Positions 20,699-31,965 of a stretch of 64,000 nt of DNA are shown piece by piece (the stretch's first letter is position 1; each line of letters starts with the position of its first letter). The position numbers were made by a program, and so were the translations under genes. The DNA is from Branchiostoma floridae (taxonomy: Eukaryota > Chordata > Leptocardii > Amphioxiformes > Branchiostomatidae), in the NCBI RefSeq assembly GCF_000003815.2, contig NC_049986.1:6792028-6856027 (forward strand). The letters run 5' to 3'. Under the pieces are notes generated by a model that was not told the origin of the DNA, did no database searches, and saw nothing but the letters and a program-made list of their open reading frames with translations.

Positions 20699-21045
20699 TA
20701 GGAGGTCTACGATTCATGATATTTGGCAATGCTCAGTCATGTTCCCCACCCAGCGATATTAGAAGGAGGCACTATCTAGATTACTTCCCTGCACTTTGTT
20801 GATCCCACCAGGCTCCAATCATTCATGCACGGACACGCCGTACGTAGCAGCACACGGCTGATGTGAATGCCGAGTAACACATTATAACAGATACCAAGAG
20901 CTTTTTACATGATACAGCACGAACGCACTCACTCGGGTCTTGTGATTGAACAGTACTGACGCGAATACAGAACATCCCGATGTCAATGACCGAAGACAAA
21001 ACTCTGAGAACATGCATTTTTTTCGATATCTCAAAGGGGTCAAAG

Positions 21046-21301
21046 ACTAAGGGTGCTATCTCACTGCACTTGGGTCACTTGTACGGCACGGTGGGGTTCG
21101 TTCACTACGGCAATGTTTTGTTATTTTCGCCATTTTTCAATGATTTAGATATTGCGTGATACTTAAAAGTATGACTTAGAAGACAACGAAATACACAAAA
21201 AGGGAAGAAAATTCGTTCTTTATCTCTGAAATTCGTTGAGTAATCTTTAAACCTTGCAGTGCCGCGTCGGTGCCTCAAGTGCAGTGAGATATCACCTTTA
21301 G
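21046..21301. mobile_element. TIR repeat, 'TATCTCACTGCA' family, copy 1
   Basis: The left end (GGTGCTATCTCACTGCACTT) is mirrored at the right (AAGTGCAGTGAGATATCACC). Internal landmarks are TTATTTTCGCC, GATTTAGATATTGCGT, AAGTATGACTTAGAAGACAA and TTCTTTATCTCTGAAATTCG. Five copies lie in this window and none encodes a protein. Confidence 0.85.
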
Positions 21302-21370
21302 TCCGACTGAATCCGCACAGAGCCCCGTACCAGTGTTTGCATTTAAGGGTGAATGTGAAAACAGCTTTGG

Positions 21371-21615
21371 GATGTCCCTGTAGCTCAACTGGTAGCCCCA
21401 TATTTGAGCTATTCAGGCTCTAATTAGTTGGTAACTTGGTTCATTCCTAGGAAGGGTAGCTCGGTTGGGGTTGCACCCATCTTTCGGAATGGACGTAAAA
21501 TTTGGGTCCAGTGTTCGATGAGGTGCCTCGAGCAGGTTAGAGGTAATGGGCTAGCAACCCCTCCCTGTAAGTGTAAAGATAAACCCTGCTCCTAAAAACA
21601 GCAAGGAAACACGCT
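21371..21615 (+). mobile_element. tRNA-derived SINE (family 2)
   Basis: The head CCCTGTAGCTCAACTGGTAG contains an A box, TAGCTCAACTG at 21381-21391. The B box region is degraded (GGTTCATTCC near 21438). The body has TCGGTTGGGGTTGCACCCAT, CTTTCGGAATGGAC, GAGGTGCCTCGAGC and AAACAGCAAGGAAAC, shared with copies at 48788 and 57750. Confidence 0.85.
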
Positions 21616-22209
21616 GCCCTAATTGTATTATAGTCTGTAAATACCAGCTGTAAAGATTTCATATAGTTTGTACGTCCAGCTTTAAAGTCTTAAAGTCGAG
21701 GAAAATTAGCTACCTACAAATTATCATACGATAGCTAATGGACTGATTTATCTATTTATTTATTAAGCTTAAGATTCTTCAAATACAGGGGAAGGTAATA
21801 CTATATTGACAGAACAGTTTTTTTGTTAGAAGACGACTTTTCAAGGCCGCCAAGGAAGTATCCAAGTATCCCTGTGTGACCCTAGGTATAGGCACTACTA
21901 GGGTCTGAAACTAGAAGAACGAACGAGGAATAGTCGTCCGGAAAGATTGATTATTTGAAAGCCTTTAATCATGCAGGCGGATCGGTCGTTTCTGGGTCAC
22001 ACGCTGGAATGCTAACTGGTTTTCCGTCCGTCCAATGAGGGTCTTAATTCATGAATTCGTTATATTTCAAACCTCAACAGAAGCTAACAGATCTAATAAG
22101 CTCGATTTTGATATTTTAGAGTAATTTCATTTTGTCTCCAATAATGTTTTACTTACGGGGAAAGGGATAAAATCAATACAAGCCACAATCATCAGATATA
22201 ATGACACAG
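21616..22209. other. Unassigned sequence
   Basis: Nothing recognised. Confidence 0.35.
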
Positions 22210-22401
22210 GAAAATTGATATCGAAGATCGCGGGTTATACCCACCTGAGAGCAATCTACAGTGACCTACATACCGGTGATGCGTATCCTCCAGGGAAAGA
22301 TGGGTATTATCAATCTGCTCGTGAAGCTGCTAAATCGGGCAACCCATCATTGCCTATGGCCAGTGGCCTGAGATGGTATTTCAGACATCTTTATCTAGGT
22401 T
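22210..22401 (+). CDS. Candidate internal coding exon, unrecognised
   Basis: A plausible acceptor (ATGACACAG, ending 22209) opens a frame of about 64 codons, closed by a donor TT|GTAAGT at 22401/22402 (AG|GTTG just before is an alternative). The peptide contains HTGDAYPPGKDGYYQSAREA, then a hydrophobic/aromatic end, SGLRWYFRHLYLG. Glycine, tyrosine and acidic residues are richer than in chance frames nearby. No in-frame ATG starts it, so it would be internal. I cannot assign a family. Confidence 0.3.
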
Positions 22402-22734
22402 GTAAGTTTTGTTTTCATTGGGTATCCGACCGTATGCACACGTATAAACCATTCTATACCTGTCAATATAATATTGCTAGTACGCATGCATGCTCGTTGA
22501 CGAGTTCCTTCATAACGATTTCATAATGGCCTAAAGCTTGCCTACAACGATAACGGGAATGTTGGTCCTTCACGTACGCATATCATTCGAATATTGAATT
22601 TACGTTCCGTCAATACTGGTAAATTTTGCATTGACATGCTGACAGTCGTGGTATATGGGTTTTATCTGATATGGTGGGCAACGAAAAGCACTAAAACTTT
22701 ATCTATCGTATATCAACTCTGTAAGGGTTAGGTC

Positions 22735-22884
22735 CCATTCCCGAAACGGGGCCTGGCCGGGATGTTTGTAGAAACGAAAAATAAAATTTTTACCAAAGAA
22801 CACAGTACACAAATTATGCTCCTAATTTCGGTCACGTTTTGTGCTACCCGGCTGGGCCACGGGTTGGGACTTGGGACCTAGGCC
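22735..22884. mobile_element. MITE, 'GGTTAGGTCCCA' family, copy 1
   Basis: The left end GGGTTAGGTCCCATTCCCG is mirrored by GGGACTTGGGACCTAGGCC. The interior carries GTAGAAACGAAAAATAAAAT. TAA on the left and TGA on the right approximate a 3-base duplication. The better copy is at 57815. Confidence 0.7.
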
Positions 22885-23727
22885 TGAGCTGTGTATGAAG
22901 CTGTTTGTAGTTAGAAACGACAATTGTATTGATCTACTGTACATCGAATCTTTGCGATGTGAGTGAGCCGTAAGCCTTGGGGATGATCTGGTACTGAAAA
23001 ACTTTGTTATGTATCAGAAGTAGGTAACATTTGACGTTCATGCTTTCAAATAATATTTTCACGTTTTCAAATAATATAGTGATCTGTGAATGAAAAGTCA
23101 TAAAACTGTACGTCAAATCTCCGAGTCTTGAGTAAACCTGCGTTGTGGATTACCATCATGACTACCGTGCTCAACTATAGCCCGAGATTTTACAGGATAG
23201 GGATGTTATATCACCCACTAATAGTGTAGACAAGATCTTTGAATGTATAATGACAAAGTCGTACTTCTATAGATATTTCATTGATATCATAAAGCATACT
23301 AACAAGTTATGGACTTACACGCCCTAAAGCACACTGGTACGCATATTACACGTTATATCTTCCTCCTGGAAAATGCAACATCCCGCCACAATACAATTGC
23401 AACATTATGAACCTAAATCTCCCGGAGAAGATGATGACGGTGCTTTCAGATTTATTTGCAATTGAAGGTCGCATATGAAGCCTGAAGCCATCCGGTACGC
23501 TGTCGTATTATTCTAATACACGAATCTTTTCTACTCTATTTGTGTTGTCCTGAAAGGTTTTCAACATTAGGACCATGAGTGTTCAAGATCACCTTCATTG
23601 TGTATTTTTCATTTGTTTCTTTCTGAAAGAAACTCAGGCTAAATCTACTTCTCTACACATCTGTCTCGCTCATCCGGCCTTGACTTTCCCATTTACTACA
23701 TAAATCGATCAGTAGTGAGGTAAAGAT
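22885..23727. other. Unassigned sequence
   Basis: Nothing recognised. Confidence 0.35.
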
Positions 23728-23972
23728 GGTAGGTATCTCACTGCAGTTGCGTCACGCTTGCGTCGCTGCGGGGTTTGAAAGACACTCAACAAATTTCAGA
23801 GATAAAGAACTATTTGTTTTTCCTTGTGTATTTTGTCGTCTTCTAAGTCATACTTTTACATATTACGCAATATCAAAATTATAAAGCAATCGGAGAAAAT
23901 AACAAAACAGTGACGCAGTGAACGAACTCCACAGTGACGCAAGCTTGACGCAAGTGCTGTGAGATACTTCCT
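23728..23972. mobile_element. TIR repeat, 'TATCTCACTGCA' family, copy 2
   Basis: The left end TAGGTATCTCACTGCAGTTG and inverted right end CAAGTGCTGTGAGATACTTC surround the reverse-oriented family interior (TTTCAGAGATAAAGAAC, GTCTTCTAAGTCATACTTTT). Confidence 0.8.
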
Positions 23973-26057
23973 TAACCGTGGGCATAATGAACTTAATAGG
24001 GATAAATTATCTACTGGACTATACTAAAGGATATAGATTTACTCGGAAAGTTTCTATTACAACATCTATGACGTGGTTCTATGAGAAATAGGATACAAAG
24101 GACCGGTGCTATCATTTTGTCAAAAAGAAATATTTGATTACAATCTTCGGGTAAGATTAATGACAATGATCAAAATAGACTGACTTGAAATTCATGCATG
24201 ATTGAGAGATTACAAAAATATACATGTGTTTTTCGGTGGATTGTACGTATATAGACAACGAGATTGTGCAGACAATATTACTTAATGCATGAATTATTGA
24301 ATGTAATTTCGTACACATTTTGTCAAAAACAAATGAATTATTTCCTAATGAATGTAAAATTCATGCCACCTTTATGGCAGAATTTTTCTCCTTGGACAAA
24401 AGGACGTAATGTAACTACATCTACTGACATGTGGTAATCCTTGTTTGTTAAACGACAGTACATACCTAATAAATGCCTAAGAATCTACTTTAAGTTGTGG
24501 AAAGTCCACCAAACATTCTCTACACATCCCTGTGTCTGTGAGCACAGTTTAATCAAGAATGTCTGGCTGAATTGTCTTGGCATTTGGTAGGTGTTAGTAA
24601 GACGAAACCGTAAAGATTGTGGGACCCCTAGTTATATATTCAGTAATGCAGTCCATAAAGCTTTTACGTTATATAATGTACAATACACAGCGCATCTCCC
24701 GTCTATTTACGACATACGGGAAATTTACTGGAACATTTTACAGTTTTGAACACCACCCACGGGTACACAATTACCCACCCAAATACCCGGGAGAAACCGT
24801 GCACTTTGTTCATGTCTGTGCTATACTCCCTTTGAGCTGAAAGACAAATTACCATTCACAGCCTTTCCGATTCACGGTAATTGGAAAATTGCCCAGACCC
24901 CGAGCGAGACTGCTTATTTGATTTGCTTCAAAACACTGTAAGTTAAGTTCATCCTCATTCATGAAAGGATTTCTGGTTGCAACAGTTTAATCCTACGACA
25001 GGCCTGTTACAGGTAGTCTGTGTAATTTGATATCAATCAAATATCACCCAAAGCCATTTGCGTAGTCCCCATTTAGGACTAATTTGGAACATCGCGACAT
25101 GAATGTGAAATTTGTGACTTTGAACAACCCAGATGAGTCGAGAACACCGTATGGCCATGGGGTGCACCGGTTAACATCATAACTTAAAAGCAATATATAA
25201 ATTGTGTTTGAATTTCTGCTTTGAGCTGCGACACTAAATTTAACGACATCCAAGGCAGTGTCTTTTTGGCAAACTTTAGACAACCTTTACTCGCGTACGT
25301 TCAGTATTGTGCTATTCTTGTCTATAAAAATATAGTATAAACTAAAATTCACATGACATGACATAATATACTAGTAATATACAGAACATAACACAAAGAG
25401 AATTGAAATTAACGAAGATAATTATATTGATTAAACACGCAAGAAGCCAAAAAATATACAATTTTGGTTTCAAAATGCCCTCAAAGTGCCATAAAATCAA
25501 TTCTGGGCAGAACTTGATATGCCTCTATATCTGTTTCTGTTTAGAATACACTCAACTGCATGTGTACCAAATGTGGTGCTTTTAGACAAATTTGCACAAT
25601 TTTTCAGCTATGCCGCTGGATTATAGCCTAAAGGCAACAAAAAAGGCCACAAGATTGACCTAAGCCTGCTATAGGAGTTATGCATTTTTCCTTCCACATC
25701 AAAAGAGATATGTTTTTTAATAATCAGTCACGCGAACTCCCCGCATGTGAACGTGAACCATACATTGGGTGGACGTACTAATAGGCAATTAGCTATAGAT
25801 CAAGTTATTTTTCAACTGGCGGTTGTGGCGTACGGGTCACATAGGAAACCTTGATCACTGTATTAATGGTGTTGTGAATATTGTTTAATTTCTTTTGTTT
25901 ACATATTAACTTTCAGATATCTGACATTGGAAGCCTAAGAATACTTCAACTTGTGAGGATCCCCCACCGAGCTCTCATACAGTTGCACAGCTATATTTAA
26001 TTGTGCAAAACTCTCTGCAAGCCCAAGCATCCAAATTTTCGATTCCTCATCTACGAG
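23973..26057. other. Unassigned sequence
   Basis: Two kilobases without a repeat or exon that I can support. Short frames at 24619, 25044 and 25403 have no splice or domain support. Confidence 0.35.
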
Positions 26058-27342
26058 GGGCGTGCAATAAGTAATGGTCCTGACCCATTTCCCATAGTAG
26101 GAGATTCATTAAACTTGGCACAGTTGTTAGTCCTTTTCTACATAGGAACCACCCAGAGTTATGCATTTCTCCCATCGTTTGATGCAGCTCTGGACACCGT
26201 TTTTGTAGAACACCCTAGGTTGGTCCTCCAACCACGTCGTAACTTCAGAAATCAAGGCTGCATCATCTTGGAAACGCTTTCCTTTCAAAAACAACTTCAT
26301 GGCTGGGAAGAGATGAAAGTCAGAGGGTGCAAGGTCAGGAGAGTAAGGGGGGTGGGGGAGGATTTCATAGCCACACGCCCGTGCTTCTGATCTGGCGACA
26401 TGCGAGTTGTGGACCGGAGCGTTGTCCTGCAGGAGGAGGATACCTTTGCTGATCTTGCCCCGCCTCTTGATTTTGATAGCTTCCCTTAATTTCGTCAAAA
26501 GTGAAGCGTAGTAGGCCCCTGTAATTGTGGTACCCTTTGCTAGGAACTCTGTCATCACCACTCCGTCCTGGTCCCCGAAGACTGTGAGCATGACCTTGCC
26601 AGCAGAGGGCTGCACCCTTGCCTTCTTTGGAGGTGGTGAGTCCGAGTGCTTCCACTGCTTTGACTGGGCTTTGGTCTCTGGATCATAGTGATGGACCCAA
26701 GTTTCATCCTGTGTAATCAGTCTTTTGAAAAAGTTTGACTCATCTTCTTGGCACATCTCCAAATTCATCCTCGAGCACTCGACGCGTTCTTGCTTCTGGA
26801 AAGGTGTCAGCAACCTGGGAATCCATCTGGCAGACACCTTTTGCATATGCAAATGCTTATGAATGATAGTTTCCACAGACCCTGTACTAATCTTGACCTC
26901 TTGGGCTATTTGGCGAACAGTAATGCGACGATCTTCCAAAATGGCTGCCTCAACTTGACGGACAGATGACTCATCAATGGCAGAACAGGGACGACCAGGT
27001 CTGGGAGCTGTTTCCACAGATTTCCGGCCATGTTTGAACTCACGATGCCAGCGTTTTACAAGGCCATATGATGGGGCATCATCACCATACGTTTCTTTCA
27101 TTTCATCAAAAGTCTCCTTTGGTGTGCGTCCTTTCAAATACAAAAACCGGATCACTGCGCGACACTCAACTGGCTCCATTTTACTTCTGACTCAGTTCAA
27201 ACACATGTAAATCAGTAACCACAATTAGTTCACAGCTGTATTTTGCAACATAACCCATAGAGATATAAATCATTACACATGCAAAATTTCATGTAGATCA
27301 GACAACTGGAAGTTGGTCAGGACCATTACTTATTGCACGCCC
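26058..27342 (-). mobile_element. Complete mariner transposon, 1285 bp
   Basis: A 28-base perfect inverted terminal repeat begins GGGCGTGCAATAAGTAATGG and ends at 26058 on the left and 27342 on the right. Similarity continues weakly inward. A single intact transposase gene fills the minus strand. The left flank has TA followed by CGAG (26052-26057); no matching TA adjoins the right end, so the exact target duplication is blurred. Length and layout are typical of mariner. Intact ends plus an intact gene mean this copy may be autonomous. Confidence 0.95.
26127..27179 (-). CDS. Mariner transposase, apparently intact (350 aa)
   Basis: Catalyses cut-and-paste movement of the surrounding element by binding its terminal repeats in the nucleus and cutting next to TA targets. 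The N-terminal half (about 1-115) holds two helix-turn-helix regions typical of mariner (YLKGRTPKETFDEMKE; RRITVRQIAQEVKISTGSVE). A WVPHEL-like linker motif is present as WIPRLL at 119-124. The DDE/D domain has D158 in TQDETWVHHYD, D252 in LLLQDNAPVHNSH and D287 in YSPDLAPSDFHLF. Exactly 34 residues separate the last two, the D34D signature of mariner as opposed to Tc1 (D34E). Length matches the usual 345-350. The ATG is 163 bases inside the right terminus, and no frameshift or stop interrupts. The start MEPVECRAVIRFLYLKG resembles known mariners. Activity is inferred, not shown. Confidence 0.95.
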   Translation of the reverse strand: MEPVECRAVIRFLYLKGRTPKETFDEMKETYGDDAPSYGLVKRWHREFKHGRKSVETAPRPGRPCSAIDESSVRQVEAAILEDRRITVRQIAQEVKISTGSVETIIHKHLHMQKVSARWIPRLLTPFQKQERVECSRMNLEMCQEDESNFFKRLITQDETWVHHYDPETKAQSKQWKHSDSPPPKKARVQPSAGKVMLTVFGDQDGVVMTEFLAKGTTITGAYYASLLTKLREAIKIKRRGKISKGILLLQDNAPVHNSHVARSEARACGYEILPHPPYSPDLAPSDFHLFPAMKLFLKGKRFQDDAALISEVTTWLEDQPRVFYKNGVQSCIKRWEKCITLGGSYVEKD

Positions 27343-29506
27343 AATGCGTTTGGGAATCTTATCTAAAGACTAAACAGCAGTGAAACCTTTCTATCCATAT
27401 CTATGTATTTCTGGCACGTTTCAGGCTAGCAAAAGACTTGGAATTGTGGCGATGTGTCGACAGTTTAAAGCAGCTTTATTGCGAACAAACGACGTAACAA
27501 TCACTGTTAGGATATTGGAAAGCTTTGTTGCATTATACGAGAATTATAGTAACCACCTTTCAAAGGGCTTCGGAGGAGAAGCACCAAAACTAAGCCTGTT
27601 ACCACGCAGTGTTGACAACTCATGTGTCCAACGTCAGATAACGTTAACGTTAATGGGCGATGACAAATTCGTAAGCTGGACAAATCCAACCTAAAGACGG
27701 GTGACGTTCACTACGCTGCCTGGGGATCATGGTCAATACTGTCAACGTCATAGATGAGGGATCGTCCTTCACTATCGTTGTGTCACCTCAATCAAAATCT
27801 AAAAGAGCATTCATTTGTAGACCTCTACTTAAAGACCTTTATTGTTCGGCACATACTGGATTCAGTACAGGTCACAACAAATACAATAATAATGTCAATA
27901 CATTCGTACATTGCAATGCTAATACAGAATTATAAGCTGCTAGTGAATTCGACTTTTCCTACCGTCAAAGTGATGGTAAACTTGTTATTTCATAACCAAA
28001 AATTTTCTCATTACAAATATGGTTTTGTCTTTATTATTTAAATCAATTGGGGAAACAAAGATTATAATGTGATAAGTCCCAAATTGCCTCTGAAAATTGA
28101 TACAAATGAAATCATTTTTCATTTCAAGGATAACGTAATATATAGAATATTCCTTGCTGTTTATTTTCATATTCTTCATATGATTGATTGACATTCTATC
28201 AAAATGTCATTCATGAGTCGACACATACATGTAATATAAAAATACACATTCCAATGATGAACAGAAATTCGATTTATCGACGCTGTGTCCTCTGTGCCAG
28301 ATTGGTGATTGGGTTCTATATAGCAGATTCTCTTGCAGTCTAAGTGCACTTACGCCTTCTGGCGCTTCAGTATAGCATGATGTAACAGTACCAGACAAGT
28401 CGACATTAAGAGATCCAGGTATGGATGCACAAGGTGATTTACCTTTGGTCTTCCTGGAAACTTGCGGTTTTCGACCGATGACTCATGTCGTCTTCCTCTT
28501 CCTTTGGAAGTGACCGCTATCAACCAGCTGTTAATTCTGTCACTTGTAAATGAAGGGAAGCGAGGTCACCAGCCCAAGTTCACGTATTCAGATAAGTTCG
28601 GAGGCCATTGACACAAAAGTGTCAATAGTGGGGGCTTCAACAGCAAGTTCCTGTCCCTGACTGTACGTGGCAAGAAGGAAGACTTGCGGTACACTGTTCT
28701 ACCGTCGGGTTATACAAACTGCTGGTCGTGAGAGCGTGTCGGCTTGGTCGACTGTATTGTAGAGCCCCTTGTTTTACTAGCATGTCCAACATGGCCCGTC
28801 TCTACATAGTTCATCACACTTCATGCGTACGAAACGGAAGTTCAAACGTCAGTGGTACCAGATGTTACGGATGCTTTCGTATCTGATATTCTTGAAATAT
28901 CCCCATCGTTATAAGCCTGCAGTGGTTGCGGATACGGAATAGCATTCCTGTAATATATGCGCTGTTGAGTCGAGAAAAAGCTGCATTGCGTAATTTCCAA
29001 GCAGATCGTACAATGTCATAAGATAGTACCAAACTGGCCAAGGAGTGTAGTCAGCCAAGAAGTGTCCGGTAGCGAAACACACCCCTTATCCGGCTTCACT
29101 CCTCTAACAGCTGCAGCTTTTGTCTTGACACTATCTTGTGCTACCGTTGGATCTGCTTGGAGATAAGCATTGTGTAGTATTTTTTTTCCTTTTGCATTGT
29201 GTTGAAAGCTTTGTCACTTGAAAAAAATGACGAGAACCGCAAAAACTGCACCACATATGAACCTTCTCTTCTGGTAAAAGAACTGTCAAGATTACTTCAC
29301 ACATCCCAAGACCAGGATCAGTATCTATAGCTTTTTGCACCACGGGAGTAAGCACGAGCTATGGTTAGTTAAGTATACATCAATACCCTGAGATCTAGAG
29401 GCATTTTGGGAATCACCCGATGGACTTGACAACTGCCATATTGCCGTATTGCCACGCTCTGGAGACCTAAAGCAGAAATCGATCTGTAGAATGACATGTA
29501 GAAGTA
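27343..29506. other. Unassigned sequence
   Basis: No supported exon. GTTGGATCTGCTTGGAGATAA near 29149 matches one end of the short MITE at 45553. A weak ATG-plus-donor block at 28486-28443 (minus) was noted but is too short to support. Confidence 0.35.
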
Positions 29507-29670
29507 CAGTAGAAGCCAGTTAATTGCACACCGGATAAACGCACACTTCTGTTAAGTGCGCGGCATCCCAAAACCGATGCGGTTCAGCTGGATAACTTTG
29601 CATTATTGCACCAGCCGGATTATTGCACGAAATACGCTGGCAAATAGGCTGTGCAATAAAACGGCTTCTG
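29507..29670. mobile_element. Pogo/Tigger-like MITE, 164 bp
   Basis: Ends CAGTAGAAGCCAGTTAATTG and, inverted, CAGAAGCCGTTTTATTGCAC. TA precedes the left end. The body repeats GGATAA and TTGCAC motifs on both strands. It is the same family as 20554-20698. Confidence 0.75.
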
Positions 29671-30230
29671 CAAAAACGACACGTTAAACGTTTCTGTAAC
29701 TCTGAAGATAGTTATGGATCTCAATTCATGATCATGCATTTGGGAAATGGTACCGTCGTCATCGCAGACATTTATATAAAGATATCGTCACACTTTGTTA
29801 GGTTTAACCTTTCTGTTTTTTGATAATTGCATCCCTTGTGGTCTCATTAGTGGCTTGTAATCTAGTTATTATCAGGGCATGAAGATGCCTGGCGTTTCTG
29901 ATACAAGGAAACACAAGTGAAGCCATTAATCATATACTCAAGTGTTATTGAGACTCTTTCACGCATTTGATACAGATCAACACTCTCGTAGCTGCCTTTG
30001 TAAGTTAAATTTTAAGTACAGAACTTTCTTATTCCATTGATTACTCTCTAAGTACGTCTTTGGAGAAGGTATTTTTTGTTTGTATTGAGTACCCGGTAAA
30101 CCGGCCTACTAAATTAAAGTAGCACACCATACCAGGTTTGTACGGAACAGTACAAGCTTCATATCCAGACAGGTTTATTTGATCCACTCACACTGGAAAG
30201 GGCCCCTACTCTTTTCGATAAGTTATAAGT
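29671..30230. other. Unassigned sequence
   Basis: Nothing recognised. Confidence 0.35.
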
Positions 30231-30665
30231 GTCTGGGGCCGCGTAGCACAGTGGTAGTGTATTCGGCCCGTGACCGAGAGGTCGCCGGTTCGAATCCGCC
30301 TGCCGTGTTGCCGGTATTGTGCCCTTGGGAAAGGCACTTTACACGACTTTCCTCACTTTACTCAAGTGAAAATGAGTCGTCCCTCGGATAGGACGTTATA
30401 AAATGGAGGTCCGTGTTTGGGGAGAGCCACACCCCGGGCACGTAAAAGAACCCGCCACATGTGCGATGGTGCGATGTGAGCGTATCAAACCATTCCGGCC
30501 AAAATGGGGTAGGGAATTTCCCGAGCAGCCTCGTAACCCCTGCTTCGCCTATTGAGTCAGTGAAGTCAAGCTTGCTTAAGCTTGATGTTTCTGACTTAGG
30601 GAGAAGAGAAGCTGCTACAGTTATCGCTATGGGCCGCTCTTCATCACCATGATGGTAACATCAGG
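30231..30665 (+). mobile_element. tRNA-derived SINE (family 1), well preserved
   Basis: A box TAGCACAGTGG at 30244-30254 and a perfect B box GGTTCGAATCC at 30287-30297. The body has CCCTTGGGAAAGGCACTTTA, CTTTCCTCACTTTACTCAAG and AAAAGAACCCGCCACATGTG. The tail continues to GCTATGGGCCGCTCTTCATC. It is the best-kept copy in the window and has an intact internal promoter. Confidence 0.9.
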
Positions 30666-30708
30666 CCCTACGAACCTGATTTAGAAAAAAAAAGTTCGGT
30701 TTTTTTTT

Positions 30709-30936
30709 TAACATGCTTGAGGCGTGGCTCTCCTCAACACGGGACCTCCATTAAACATCCTATCCTAGGGACGGCACTTACCGAAGCTAGGTACTCATTT
30801 CCACCTGAGTGAGGTGAGGAAATTCGTGTTAAGTGACTTTCTCAATGGCACAAGATCGGTGGCACGTCAACGGATTCGAACCCAGAACCTATGGGTTGTG
30901 ATCGAACACCCTGCCGATTGCGCCACACAACCCCAC
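30709..30936 (-). mobile_element. tRNA-derived SINE (family 1), inverted neighbour
   Basis: On the minus strand the A box is TGGCGCAATCG (30925-30915) and the B box GGTTCGAATCC (30882-30872). The body matches the copy at 30231, and the tail ends 44 bases from that copy's tail, in the opposite orientation. An A-run and a T-run lie between them (30685-30710). Confidence 0.88.
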
Positions 30937-31264
30937 ATCCATCAAAGTGTTGTCAAATAGTTGACTTTGTAGCAAGTTCGTCAATATACTAGTACGCTAC
31001 AGGGGTGTCCCAAGGGCGTGGATACAACAGTCAGGTCAAGAATTGGCAGTCAAATCAGTAAGGATATGAACCCACAGATTTTAATTAGATTCTCTTTGAA
31101 TCCCTACCATCGGCATGGAGACGTACTTGTGCCGGGAAAGCATCTTATTGACCTTTTCTGAGTATGCAAGGATCGCCCTCTATGAATGTTTACACGCAAT
31201 CAATAGCCTCCTCCGTTGGTAGCTGTCACTGGTAACAAATACGCATCGCACTGTGTGATATTCT

Positions 31265-31549
31265 CAAGTCCTTACTGTAAGCATTCAAAAGATATTTCTT
31301 GATTTTGAAAAAAAAACCTTTGATAAGTAAATAGATTATATAAGAGGGCTTTCATTTACAAAAACGAGCTCGGTTTCATCATCTAGAGCGTGATCAAATT
31401 ATTAGTCTCTTTGTTCAAGTTCTTACTGTAAACATTCAAAAGATATTTCTGTACTTTAAAAAAAAAGCTTTTCATATGTAAACAGATGATCTAAAAGGCC
31501 TTTCGTTTCAAAAACGAGCTCATTTTGATCATCTAGAGCGTGATTAAGT
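31265..31549. repeat. Tandem duplication, about 150-bp unit
   Basis: Copies at about 31265-31400 and 31416-31549 share CTTACTGTAAGCATTCAAAA, GATATTTCT, AAAACGAGCTC and ATCATCTAGAGCGTGAT, with moderate divergence. Confidence 0.85.
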
Positions 31550-31743
31550 TATACGCGTTATATCGTGTATCTTTTGGAAGTCCTGCATATTCCAAAAGGT
31601 CAGCTTTTCAAAGGCCAGTGCCGCCAGCATTTTTTTCAGAACGGTTAACCTAGTGTTAAGGCATTTGATCAGGTAATTGTCCAAGACCTGTAGCGCCGAC
31701 GTCTTGTCTACGTGCTAGGAGGCATGCGTAACTTGAATATCTA

Positions 31744-31965
31744 AAGGTGGTATCTCACTGCATTTGGGGCACCGTCGCGGCACTGGGGTGTGTTATTTTC
31801 ACCGATTATTTGTATAATTTAGATATTGCGTAATACATAAAAGTATGACCCAGAAGACCATAACATACACAAAACGTTCTTTATCTCTGAAATTTTTTTA
31901 GCAATCTTTCTAACCCTGCAGTGCCGCACTGGTGCCCCAAGTGCAGTTAAGTACTACCTCAAGCC
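31744..31965. mobile_element. TIR repeat, 'TATCTCACTGCA' family, copy 3
   Basis: The left end GGTGGTATCTCACTGCATTT is paired with CCCCAAGTGCAGTTAAGTAC. Family interior GATATTGCGTAATACATAAA is present. Confidence 0.82.

Noticed and set aside
26365-26655. 96-codon minus and 129-codon plus frames inside the mariner element
   Set aside because: They are shadow frames of the transposase gene.
28443-28486. ATG followed by 14 codons and a GTAAAT donor on the minus strand
   Set aside because: It is too short, and the donor is too weak, to separate from chance. No second exon was found.
30244-30310. tRNA-like sequence with perfect A and B boxes
   Set aside because: The cloverleaf anticodon arm and acceptor ends do not form a clear tRNA, and the body that follows is shared with other SINE copies, so it is a SINE head.
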